Of a DNA stretch of 64,000 nucleotides, positions 51,690 through 60,005 are shown piece by piece. The notes under the pieces were generated by a model that was not told the origin of the DNA, searched no databases, and worked only from the letters and a program-made list of their open reading frames with translations. Within the stretch, counting starts at the first letter, position 1; each line of letters begins with the position of its first letter. The stretch is from Rheinheimera sp. (GTDB lineage Bacteria > Pseudomonadota > Gammaproteobacteria > Enterobacterales > Alteromonadaceae). Both the position numbers and the translations under genes were made by a program. The stretch is from contig DPJG01000033.1 in the NCBI GenBank assembly GCA_003543135.1, positions 54,057 to 118,056 of the forward strand, given 5' to 3'.

Positions 51690-54233
51690 GTGAAATTGTT
51701 TTCGTGGTCTGGTTTAGTCCTTGTATTGTCGCTGGTTTTTATCTGGAGCTGCGGTTACTGGTTGTGGCTGCAAAACGGTAACTGGCATCTGCAACAACAA
51801 AAAACTGAGCTGATTGCCCAACTCGATAAAGCCGATGCCCTGCTGCAAGACTGGCAGCAGGGTTATCAGCTGCACCTGTCTTATCTGCAAACAACCTTGC
51901 TTACTCCCGCCGAAAACACCCCGATACTGGACCCATTACAGGAGCTGGACGACAGGATCCGGCGGATTTTATGGCCTGACCCTTTGTTGGCTTATGTGGT
52001 GCTGGACAACGACGGCAAAGTGTTAAGATTCAGCTCCAGTCAGGCCCGGCAGTTATTCAGTCAGACCCGTTTTAGCAGTAAAGAGCAAAGCAGTTTTTTA
52101 CCACCTCTGGTCTTGCCGAAACTCTGGATATTACCGCTGCAGGTACAGCAAAATAATCAGCAGCTGGTGTTGTGGTTTGATGCCAGTATTTTACAAGGCC
52201 AGTTTCAGCAGCTGATGGCATCAGGCGGTTCGGCCGGCGAATTACTGCTGCTGGATAATGAGGCACAGCTATATAGCCGCAGCCGTTATCAGAAGTCGTT
52301 GTTGCCAAGGCTTGGATTGGACGCACAGGCAGAGCATCAGCAGTTACAGCTTTTTGCCCGCAGGCCGCCGGAGAACCTGTTATTTAGCCGGCAACTTTAT
52401 CTGGACGCAGGGGCCTGGCCACAAAGTGCTGTGGTGACAGCGCTGAAACAGCGCCGCGAAGGTGTGTTGCTCAAACCTTATCAGAATTATCTGGGCCGCA
52501 AAACGCTGGCGGCCTGGCGCTGGCTCCCCGGCTGGCAGCTTTATCTGGTGTCAGAGCAGGATGCCAATCTGATGCTGCAACCGCTGAAACAGCTGAAACA
52601 ACAGCTGTTGGCAGCACTGAGTGCGCTGACGGTGTTGTTGTTGCTGATGTTCTGGTATTTAAACCGTTATCTGAACCAGCGACAGCAGGTGCTGATGGCA
52701 AGTCAGGCGGCACAGGATCAATGGCTGTTACATGATTTTGATCCACCAGTGACCGGCGATTTAACCACAGTACAGCTTGAAGACGAGCCGACCCCGGATA
52801 GCGTCACCACAGCAGAAGTGCAGCTTTGCGATCAAGTTGCAGCTGATGTTAGCGCAGACTCAGCCGTGCCGTCACAGCACCAGAGTGTTTCCACGCCAGA
52901 TCCCCGATTACCGGCCGCCAATGCCCTGTTAAAAGCCTGGTTGCAGCAGCCGGATAATGAAAGACTGGCTGAGCTAAGCCGCAGTTATCTGCAAAACCAG
53001 CCGCAGGATGACGCCGGGCTTGATGCTGTGTATGCCTGCGACCTCAGCACTGAACTGCCGCAGCTGCTCAGGCAACTGATGCAACAGGACGAGCAACTGG
53101 ATTGCCTGCTGGAGGTGAACAGCGAAGTGCCTGCTGTGGTGCTGCTGGCCAAACAGGCGCTGTTTCGGGCCATTGAACTCTGGTTATTACTGACCCGGCA
53201 ACGGCTTGGTTCGCAGCCCTGTCAGCTCAGATTACTGGTAGCAGCCAATCATCAGCTCAGGCTGGAGTTATTGGATCAGGGGGATGCACTGACCGACAGC
53301 CAGTGGCTGCAATTACTGGAGCCTGCGGCAACAGGGCATGGCGTTGCCGCCGATTATCAGCAGCTGCAGCAGCTGCTGCTATGGTGTCAGGCCCATATTT
53401 CCGGTCACTCAGATCCTGCGCATGGCAATAAACAGGTATTGGAATTTCACTATGAGTTGCCAGAGCCAGCGGCTGCCGACCGTGCTTTGCCACAGTTATC
53501 AGGCCGGGTGATGTTGTTGTGTCCGCCTGGTCCGTCACGACAGTTATATAACCGGATGCTGCGTCAGCTTGGTTATGACTTATTGCCGATGGATGACGCC
53601 AGTCAACTGGTGGCCTGGTGCCATGACGGGACACAACAGCTGGACCAGCTGGTGATTGATGAAAGTTTTGCCGGTGCCGATCACAGCTTGTTGCCGAAGA
53701 TAGCGACAGTGGTGCGCCGTTATTTCCCGCAAGTGCGGGTGTTGTTTTGTGTGCGTAAGCCATCACAGTGGCAACCGTCATTGCCGTGTGTGCAGTTGCT
53801 GGCAAAACCTGTAGTGTTGCCTCAACTGGCGGTTGCGCTTAGCACACAAGACGAAGGGGAAATCAGCCAGCCTCTGCCTACCCTCTGGTTGTATCAGCCT
53901 GATCCGCTATTGTTGTGGTATCTGGAGCAGCAGCTGCTCAACCTGCCTTATCAGTCCAAAGTGATCAGGCATTGGCCAGAGCCGGAGGGGGATTTGCATC
54001 AGGATCTTTATTGTCTGCCTGCCACTTTGTACCAGCAGCTGAAAACCAGCCACAAACCGGCTTTGCTGCTATGGTACGGTGAACAGGGCAGAGATGAAAT
54101 TGCCCTGCCAAATGCTTGTTGTTACTGGCAAATTTCAACAGGTGCTGCAACACTAAGCCGGCAACTATACCAACTCAGAGCGCAGCAACCTCAGACTGCA
54201 ACAGGAAAAATAACAGATGAATCCACTTTATAA
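51690..54233 (+). CDS. Membrane protein resembling a degenerate hybrid histidine kinase
   Basis: Protein of 847 residues, not assigned to a named family. TM1 (about 8-27) and TM2 (about 307-327) enclose a periplasmic sensor region with a PDC/Cache-like layout. After an acidic linker, residues about 440-595 follow the order of an HATPase domain: an N-box-like ALFRAIELWLLLT without the catalytic Asn, a G1-like LELLDQGDAL, a GHGVAADYQQLQQLL stretch, and a closing strand KQVLEFHYELP. No DHp phosphoacceptor His is evident. Residues about 604-720 look like a receiver domain with possible Asp657 (LVIDES) and Lys706 (LAKP) but no N-terminal acidic pair. Residues about 730-830 may be a second, more degenerate receiver. 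GTG start with GGAAG upstream. Overlaps the next gene by 17 bp. Confidence 0.7.
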   Translation: MKLFSWSGLVLVLSLVFIWSCGYWLWLQNGNWHLQQQKTELIAQLDKADALLQDWQQGYQLHLSYLQTTLLTPAENTPILDPLQELDDRIRRILWPDPLLAYVVLDNDGKVLRFSSSQARQLFSQTRFSSKEQSSFLPPLVLPKLWILPLQVQQNNQQLVLWFDASILQGQFQQLMASGGSAGELLLLDNEAQLYSRSRYQKSLLPRLGLDAQAEHQQLQLFARRPPENLLFSRQLYLDAGAWPQSAVVTALKQRREGVLLKPYQNYLGRKTLAAWRWLPGWQLYLVSEQDANLMLQPLKQLKQQLLAALSALTVLLLLMFWYLNRYLNQRQQVLMASQAAQDQWLLHDFDPPVTGDLTTVQLEDEPTPDSVTTAEVQLCDQVAADVSADSAVPSQHQSVSTPDPRLPAANALLKAWLQQPDNERLAELSRSYLQNQPQDDAGLDAVYACDLSTELPQLLRQLMQQDEQLDCLLEVNSEVPAVVLLAKQALFRAIELWLLLTRQRLGSQPCQLRLLVAANHQLRLELLDQGDALTDSQWLQLLEPAATGHGVAADYQQLQQLLLWCQAHISGHSDPAHGNKQVLEFHYELPEPAAADRALPQLSGRVMLLCPPGPSRQLYNRMLRQLGYDLLPMDDASQLVAWCHDGTQQLDQLVIDESFAGADHSLLPKIATVVRRYFPQVRVLFCVRKPSQWQPSLPCVQLLAKPVVLPQLAVALSTQDEGEISQPLPTLWLYQPDPLLLWYLEQQLLNLPYQSKVIRHWPEPEGDLHQDLYCLPATLYQQLKTSHKPALLLWYGEQGRDEIALPNACCYWQISTGAATLSRQLYQLRAQQPQTATGKITDESTL

Positions 54234-55287
54234 CGAATATAAAAAAGCGCGGTTATATACACTGTTGCTGGTGGTTGGTCTGGCAGTTGCTGCGGCAACC
54301 ATCGATTATTTTATGGCACTCAACCAGCGCATTGTTCAGCGCCAGCATTTGCTGTTGTCGGCTGCTGAAGATCTGGAGCATCAGCTGGCGCCTGTGGTTC
54401 ATCTGCTTAAGGTATTCAAGCAGGATGCAGAGGCCAGCTTATTACTGCAAAACGAAGCACCAGCTGTATTGCCAGGCCAGCAATGGTCGCTGCGCCCTTC
54501 TGACAGCAGTCTGCAGCTGTCTGATGCAGAAAAATCGATGTTAAACAGCCTGTTACCTCAGTTAAAGCTGACACAGCGCACGTCTGCCAGTATCAAACAG
54601 TTTAGTTATTTGTCTCAGTCCGGCGTCTGGTATGTGCCGGTTGAGCAACGTTCGGCCGCCCTTGAGCTGGAAGCGCAGTTGTTCTGGCAACAAAAAGAAC
54701 AAATGTCAAAGTTAACTGAGCAGCAGCTACGACTGCACCGGCTCAAAGCCGCCGAAACAGTGTTTATGTTGTCAGTACCGCTGAGTCAGAATGGGCAGCC
54801 GCTGGGCGAGCTGATCGTTAATTTTGATCTGGCCGCGATGTTACAGCGGGTGGCCAAAGGCCAGCAGGACAGTACCATTCAGTTGCTTAATGACATTGGT
54901 GAGCCTTTGTTGGCTGTGGCGCAAGGCCAGGTGATGACAGACGCCGACACTGAACTGCTGCATCACAGCGACAGGCTCAGAACCCTGAATATTTTGCCTT
55001 TGACCTTACATCTGGAACCGGCCGATGCCCGTTCTGCGCTGGCGGAGCTGGGTGATTTATTTGGCCATTTTATGTTGTATCTGGTCAGCTTATTGTTGCT
55101 CTGGTGGTATTGCCGGCGGCGTTTTCGCACCAAGGTGCTGGCTCCTTTCCAGCGTTTTTTGGTGCATGTGGAAAGACTCGGCCGTGGCGACCCGCAGGGT
55201 GTAAGGCATATTCCGGCGGATTGGCTGGAGGTGTTTCATCAGGTAGAACAGCTGCGTGACAAAGCGCCGGATCAAAACAGCCGGTAA
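54217..55287 (+). CDS. Two-TM membrane sensor ending after a HAMP-like segment
   Basis: Protein of 356 residues, family not recognised. TM1 is about 13-33 (YTLLLVVGLAVAAATIDYFMA), followed by a periplasmic domain of about 245 residues with a coiled-coil start and Cache-like strands (FMLSVPLSQNGQPLGELIVNFDLAAML). TM2 is about 283-300 (FMLYLVSLLLLWWY). The cytoplasmic tail RRRFRTKVLAPFQRFLVHVERLGRGDP to the end resembles a HAMP linker, and the protein stops without kinase, GGDEF or chemoreceptor output. It overlaps the upstream pseudo-kinase-like gene by 17 bp, so the two products probably act together, perhaps as partner sensors. Its 3' end overlaps the convergent transglutaminase gene by 16 bp. 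Confidence 0.7.
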   Translation: MNPLYNEYKKARLYTLLLVVGLAVAAATIDYFMALNQRIVQRQHLLLSAAEDLEHQLAPVVHLLKVFKQDAEASLLLQNEAPAVLPGQQWSLRPSDSSLQLSDAEKSMLNSLLPQLKLTQRTSASIKQFSYLSQSGVWYVPVEQRSAALELEAQLFWQQKEQMSKLTEQQLRLHRLKAAETVFMLSVPLSQNGQPLGELIVNFDLAAMLQRVAKGQQDSTIQLLNDIGEPLLAVAQGQVMTDADTELLHHSDRLRTLNILPLTLHLEPADARSALAELGDLFGHFMLYLVSLLLLWWYCRRRFRTKVLAPFQRFLVHVERLGRGDPQGVRHIPADWLEVFHQVEQLRDKAPDQNSR

Positions 55288-56195
55288 CTGAACTGACGAC
55301 TTTTCAGCTGGACATCATAAGGTGGATTCAGCTTACCAGGTGGCAGTTGAGCCGGACCTGTCGGGTCCAGTACCAGATAACTGGCGTTGTTTAAATTGAC
55401 CGTTAATTCATCATCAATAGCCGGAATTTGCGCCGCAATCACGGCATGGTCGTTAAAATAAATAATGGCGATGCCAAGTTTCGGGAAAATATTACGCAGC
55501 ACTGTGGCAAACACCACCGCCTTACTATCACAGTCTCCCTGGTTGGCCTGCAGCATCTGAATCGGCGTTAAAAAACCGGCACCTGCAGACTCGCGTCTGT
55601 CTGATAAATTTTGATACGGGATTTGTTGCAGCCAATAGGCCAGCTGCATGGCAATTTTGCGGATATTGTTGCGGCCATACAGGCTGACAAAACTGGCCGC
55701 CACCGGCTGCAGTACCGGCAGATTTTCGCGCATGATACGTACATGGTCAGGGATCACATAACTCTCACCCAAGGGGGTCGTTAACAAATACAGATAATCC
55801 CGCTGCAGATAGCCCTGATATGCCTGCTGCTGGGTGGCTGCCAGCTGGTTGCGGATGTTGGCGACTTGCGTCAGATCGGCACCTGACACTGTCACACTGA
55901 GCGGCAGATTGCTTGGGGATAAGCGGATTTTTACTCCACGTTGCTGCAGCTTCACCGACTGCAGCAACAGCTGATGCCGGACATGCAACTCGGCCAGCTC
56001 AGCAGAGTATTTTTTCCTGATACTGTGCTGGCCCTGCATTTTGGCGTTGTCTAACGAAAAACTGATGGTAGGTTGGGGCGCACGCAGATAACTAAATTCA
56101 GTGCTGGTTTCCCCTTGTTTGAGCTGAAATTCCGTTGCTGCCAGAAGCGGTATGCTGAGCAGCAAGGTACTGAGTAACATTACTATTCTGAACAA
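55272..56195 (-). CDS. Periplasmic transglutaminase-like cysteine protein
   Basis: Exported protein of about 307 residues with a hydrophobic signal peptide (MLLSTLLLSIPLLAAT). The C-terminal half carries a transglutaminase-like catalytic triad: Cys in ANQGDCDSKAVVFATVLRN, His in YFNDHAVIAAQI and Asp in YLVLDPTGPA. The family includes peptidases and protein cross-linking or deamidating enzymes; its activity here is unknown. A TTG at 56195 was chosen because GAAGGA lies nine bases upstream; ATG 56180 is the alternative, and an open GTG exists at 56225. The 5' end overlaps the preceding gene by about 98 bp in another frame. Confidence 0.75.
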   Translation of the reverse strand: MFRIVMLLSTLLLSIPLLAATEFQLKQGETSTEFSYLRAPQPTISFSLDNAKMQGQHSIRKKYSAELAELHVRHQLLLQSVKLQQRGVKIRLSPSNLPLSVTVSGADLTQVANIRNQLAATQQQAYQGYLQRDYLYLLTTPLGESYVIPDHVRIMRENLPVLQPVAASFVSLYGRNNIRKIAMQLAYWLQQIPYQNLSDRRESAGAGFLTPIQMLQANQGDCDSKAVVFATVLRNIFPKLGIAIIYFNDHAVIAAQIPAIDDELTVNLNNASYLVLDPTGPAQLPPGKLNPPYDVQLKSRQFSYRLF

Positions 56196-56880
56196 CTTGT
56201 TGTTTCCTTCGCCACAGATAAACACAGCTTAAGCCGAGCAGCGCCAAAATACCAAAACTACCGCCGCTTTCTTCATGCACCACCACCACGGGTCTGTAGT
56301 TGTCGCTGCTTTGATCTTCCAGTGCCAGTCTGTCCAGCGTCGTATTGTCATAACCGGACATTTCGGCCAACACATAACCACTTTGGGCATCAACCAGCTG
56401 AATTTTCAGTTTGTAATAGTCGCGCGGCAAGCTGACCAGATTGGTTTCTACGGCAAACCAGTCCTGCGAACTTTGGCCATAGAGCGTAAAGATGGAGCTG
56501 GTATGAATACGTCGTACCGCACCATTGCTGCTGATCAGGTCGTAAATGGCATAAACTGGCTGACTGCTGTAAGTGGTGTGAGCATCAAAACGCGCATAAA
56601 GCAGGGAGTAAAAGCCGTTGTTATTGAAATCTCTTTTTAAGGTGAGATCAATCGTCTGAAACCAGGCACTGCTCTGATAAGCCTGAGTGGTCGCCATGCT
56701 ACGGCTGTCGGTGGCCGGCTCTGGGGGATTTTGGGCAGCAGCTGCCACTTCACTGGCGGCCAGATGTTGCTCTGTGGTTTGCTGCGGGCTTTGCAACTCT
56801 TCAGCCGCATAAAGCCGCTGAACATTCAGGCTGGCCATGAATAAAGGTACCAATAACAAAGTTGAACTCAGGGTTTTCAT
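56098..56880 (-). CDS. Choice-of-anchor-H-type surface protein with GlyGly-CTERM-like anchor
   Basis: Exported protein of 260 residues. Signal peptide MKTLSSTLLLVPLFMASLNVQRLYA, an Ala/Glu/Pro-rich linker, then a beta-rich domain (about 70-180) with DLTLKRDFNNNGFYSLLYARFDAHT. It resembles choice-of-anchor H proteins. Near residues 203-226 lies a tripartite sorting signal: SGGSFG, a hydrophobic stretch ILALLGLSCVYL and a WRRK cluster, as processed by rhombosortase in GlyGly-CTERM proteins. Unusually, about 34 further residues follow this signal and overlap the transglutaminase gene in another frame. ATG 56880 has GGAG at 8-base spacing; ATG 56886 is too close to it. Confidence 0.7.
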   Translation of the reverse strand: MKTLSSTLLLVPLFMASLNVQRLYAAEELQSPQQTTEQHLAASEVAAAAQNPPEPATDSRSMATTQAYQSSAWFQTIDLTLKRDFNNNGFYSLLYARFDAHTTYSSQPVYAIYDLISSNGAVRRIHTSSIFTLYGQSSQDWFAVETNLVSLPRDYYKLKIQLVDAQSGYVLAEMSGYDNTTLDRLALEDQSSDNYRPVVVVHEESGGSFGILALLGLSCVYLWRRKQQVVQNSNVTQYLAAQHTASGSNGISAQTRGNQH

Positions 56881-56996
56881 AGGCATATCTCCGGCGGCTT
56901 TGATATGATCCTGAGCTGAGATGGCTGAATAGCCCCTGAATTATTCTGGTGCAGGCTGAGCTTTGAGGTCAGCTGTTGCTGCTGTGTGGAAATCGG

Positions 56997-57830
56997 ATGA
57001 AAATTAGCAAAGAAATTAAGGTGGAAACCGCCGGCCTTGCCGTAGATCTGCTGGCGGCTCAAGTGCCGGAATTGTCCAAGGGCCGGCTTAAAGACGCGAT
57101 GAATAAAGGCGCGGTGATCTGGCGGCGTGGCAAACAGCAAAAGCGCCTGCGCCGTGCCCAGAGTCCGGTCGCAGCGGGTGACTTACTGCAACTTAATTAT
57201 GATGATGACTTATTATCGCGTCAGTGTGAGCCGGCGGTGTTATTGGCCGACGAACGTACTTTCAGTCTCTGGTACAAACCACCCGGCATGCTGTCTCAGG
57301 GCAACGAATGGGGTGATCATCTGAGTTTGCTGCGATTTGCTGAACAACAACTTGGCAACAGAGCGGTATTTTTAATTCACCGGCTGGACAGAGAAGCCAG
57401 TGGCTTGTTGTTGCTGGCGCATAGCCCCAAAATGGCCACAACGCTCAGTCAGCTGATGCAACAGCAGCAGATGGATAAACGTTATCAGGTGCTGGTGCGC
57501 GGCAAACTAAGCCAGGCGCTCCTGGAGGAAGGGGTGATCCGGCAAAAGCTGGATGGTAAAGCCTGTGAAACCCGCTTTAAGCTTTGTGCCCATCAGCCCG
57601 ATGCCAACCACAGTCTGCTGGATATCAAGCTGATTAGTGGCCGTAAACATCAAATTCGCCGTCATTTTGCGGCTATGGGTCATGCCGTGATGGGAGACCC
57701 CAGATATGGTGAGCAGAACCAGGATCCGTCGGGCCTTGGGTTACAGGCGGTGGAGCTGAGTTTTCAGTTGCCGGGTCAGCAAAAAATTTATCACTATAAG
57801 CTGCCCTCAGAGCTGCGCCGTTATGGCTGA
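56997..57830 (+). CDS. RluA-family pseudouridine synthase with S4 domain
   Basis: RNA pseudouridine synthase of 277 residues; the exact target position cannot be told. An N-terminal S4 RNA-binding domain (about 12-70: AVDLLAAQVPELSKGRLKDAMNKGAV) precedes the catalytic domain. The active-site Asp is in FLIHRLDREASGLLLLAHS, and later blocks are KRYQVLVRGKL, LISGRKHQIRRHFAAMGHAVMGDPRYG. It is distinct from the S4-less rluA at 46.4 kb. ATG 56997 has GGAAA upstream and is preferred to a start seven codons earlier. Divergent from the choice-of-anchor gene with a 116-bp gap. Confidence 0.88.
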   Translation: MKISKEIKVETAGLAVDLLAAQVPELSKGRLKDAMNKGAVIWRRGKQQKRLRRAQSPVAAGDLLQLNYDDDLLSRQCEPAVLLADERTFSLWYKPPGMLSQGNEWGDHLSLLRFAEQQLGNRAVFLIHRLDREASGLLLLAHSPKMATTLSQLMQQQQMDKRYQVLVRGKLSQALLEEGVIRQKLDGKACETRFKLCAHQPDANHSLLDIKLISGRKHQIRRHFAAMGHAVMGDPRYGEQNQDPSGLGLQAVELSFQLPGQQKIYHYKLPSELRRYG

Positions 57831-57860
57831 CCCAACTGCTGTGTTGCCCGCTAGGTTGGC

Positions 57861-59867
57861 TCAGAGATGAGGTTTTTCCAGCGTGGTGCCGTTACAGCGC
57901 AGTTGCAGCAAATCCAGTCGCAGCGCATTGATTAAGTCAGCACGTACATCTTCGGTTTGCCAGCTACAGGGATTGGCCTGCAGACATTCCACTTCCACTT
58001 TGTACTGATCCAGTTGCTGTTGCCGTGCTGCTAAATCCCAGCTTAACCACACCAGCTCACGCACCCCAGCCAGCTCCTGTGCCGGCCATTGTTTGCCCAA
58101 TAACGGGGTCAGCGGCGTTAAAAAGCTATAGATAGTGGGTTGGTTCGGTAACTGCCGGCGGATCAAGGTGACAGCGGCCTGCAGCTGTTGCTGCAAAGCT
58201 GCCAGCTGCGCGGGCGGACAGCGCCAGGCCAGCCATAAAGCATCGGTATGCACTGTATAAGCAGCCATGGCCGACACCGGCAATTCGTCCACCAGCTGCA
58301 ACATCGCATGGCGTAAAATCTGCTCGCCAAACTGAAATTTAAACTGCTGTGGATTGGCCAGTTGCAGCGCCTGTAACTGCAGCTGGTCGGTTTTTTGTGC
58401 TTCTTTTTGTACCTTGCGTGCAAACTCAGTCCAGCTGGTGGCCTGTGGTAAACCGGGGGGCTCGGTGTTCACGTCCTGGCTGCGACGAAAATAATGGCGC
58501 CAGGCCAAAGCACAAGCTAACAGCAGCACCAGACTGCCAAGGCCAAAGATCAGCAGATTCTTCTGTTGCAGCTGAACCAGACTCTGCTGTACTTGCTGTT
58601 TTAATTGTTGCTGGTTTAAATCATCGGTTAGTAAATCCAGCGTATATTTTTGCTGCATCGCGGCCTGGTCAAAGCGCAGTGCCAGCAGTTGCTGGCTGGC
58701 GTCAAAAGCGGATTGCCATTGTTGCTGGCCGGCGTAAAGCCTGGCTTTGAGTTCCCAATAACGTATTTTCAGAAAATCAGCGGACTTTTCCAGTTCAGCA
58801 GCGGCGGGCAGTGCCGACACTGCCGCTTCCCATTCCTGCTGAGCTATGGCAATTTCAGCCAGCGCCAGCAGCAACTCCTGATACAAAGTGTCGTGGCCCA
58901 GTTGTGAAAACAGCTGCATGGCTTTGGTCAGTCGTTGTTTGGCCAGCGCATAGTCATTTTGTTTCATCGCCAGCTGCGCCTGACCATAATGCACCAGTGC
59001 GATTAAATGGCTGTCATCCAGTTGTTCTGCATCCTGCATGGCAAGGCGCAGGGTTTGGGCACTTTTATCAATTTCGCCCAGTTGCAGATAAGTTTCCGCC
59101 AGATTAATGCGGGCATTGACCAGTAAATTCTGGTGCACTGACTGCTGATATAAAGTTTCGGCAGACTGCAGATGCTGCAAAGACAAAGGCAGCTGCGCCA
59201 GCTTGCGATAAGCCATGCCAAGGCGCAGATGAATAGAAGCCAGTGAAGTTTGTTCGTCCAGTTGTTGCGCCAGGATCAAAGCGCGGCTGAGCTGACGTTG
59301 GGTCAGAGCAAAATTATTCTGTTGTAACGCCAGCCGACCTGCAATTAGCCGCGCTTTTAGTTCGGCATAAGGCAGTTGATGGCGTACGGCAATCTCAACA
59401 CCGAGTTCAGCATAACGGCTGGCCTGTTCGAGCTTGCCAAACTGGTTATAAGCCTGGGCAAAATTTTCATACAGGCTGGCCTGCAGTGCCGGTTTTTCAG
59501 CGGCAGGAACGGCCGGCAATAATAATTCCGCCTGTTGCAGCGACTGCAGCGCATTGTTGTTGTCGCGGAACAACATGCCATACACCAGGGCTTTTTGTTG
59601 CCAGGCCTGTAATTTCAATGCCGGGCTTAAGTCGCCTTTCAGCGCCTGGTCCAATGCGTTTAATGCCGCGTCTTTCTTTTTCAGCTGCAGGTGGGCCACG
59701 CCAAGTTTCAGCCATTGACTGGCGTCGCGCTCTGTCTCGTTGGTTTGGCTGAGTTCAGTGGCATAGCGGGTCGGGTCTTGCTGGATTTTTTTCAGTTCAG
59801 CGGCAAAATCTGTGGCGAGCCCTGGCAGGGCAACAAAGCACAACATTATTAACCAGCTTTTTTTCAC
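57861..59867 (-). CDS. Exported TPR protein with TM helix and degenerate GGDEF-like domain
   Basis: Protein of 668 residues. A signal peptide (MKKSWLIMLCFVALPGLATDF) is followed by about 400 residues of tetratricopeptide-like helical repeats in the periplasm, for example WLKLGVAHLQLKKKDAALNALDQAL and YAKLGVE-like units. A transmembrane helix (about 434-452: NLLIFGLGSLVLLLACALAW) leads to a cytoplasmic domain (about 480-600). That domain shows the layout of a GGDEF fold (LQLQALQLANPQQFKFQFGEQILRHAML, then AAYTVHTDALWLAW) but HTDAL stands where GGDEF should be. It is therefore unlikely to make c-di-GMP. Similar TPR-TM-cyclase proteins are common in Alteromonadales. No operon partner. Confidence 0.72.
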   Translation of the reverse strand: MKKSWLIMLCFVALPGLATDFAAELKKIQQDPTRYATELSQTNETERDASQWLKLGVAHLQLKKKDAALNALDQALKGDLSPALKLQAWQQKALVYGMLFRDNNNALQSLQQAELLLPAVPAAEKPALQASLYENFAQAYNQFGKLEQASRYAELGVEIAVRHQLPYAELKARLIAGRLALQQNNFALTQRQLSRALILAQQLDEQTSLASIHLRLGMAYRKLAQLPLSLQHLQSAETLYQQSVHQNLLVNARINLAETYLQLGEIDKSAQTLRLAMQDAEQLDDSHLIALVHYGQAQLAMKQNDYALAKQRLTKAMQLFSQLGHDTLYQELLLALAEIAIAQQEWEAAVSALPAAAELEKSADFLKIRYWELKARLYAGQQQWQSAFDASQQLLALRFDQAAMQQKYTLDLLTDDLNQQQLKQQVQQSLVQLQQKNLLIFGLGSLVLLLACALAWRHYFRRSQDVNTEPPGLPQATSWTEFARKVQKEAQKTDQLQLQALQLANPQQFKFQFGEQILRHAMLQLVDELPVSAMAAYTVHTDALWLAWRCPPAQLAALQQQLQAAVTLIRRQLPNQPTIYSFLTPLTPLLGKQWPAQELAGVRELVWLSWDLAARQQQLDQYKVEVECLQANPCSWQTEDVRADLINALRLDLLQLRCNGTTLEKPHL

Positions 59868-60005
59868 AATGGCCTCCCTGCAGCAGCGAACTGATGCTCG
59901 GCAGTGTACCTGTTAGCATGAACAGCGCCAACAGCTTTCCTCTGCAGTTGCGGCAAATTCATAAAGCAAATTCTTACTGAAAATTCATATTGATAGCTCA
60001 GCCAC

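Noticed and set aside
53257..53805. 182-codon minus-strand ORF
   Set aside because: Antisense to the pseudo-kinase gene; composition is a by-product of Gln/Leu-rich codons, and it lacks a plausible ribosome-binding context.
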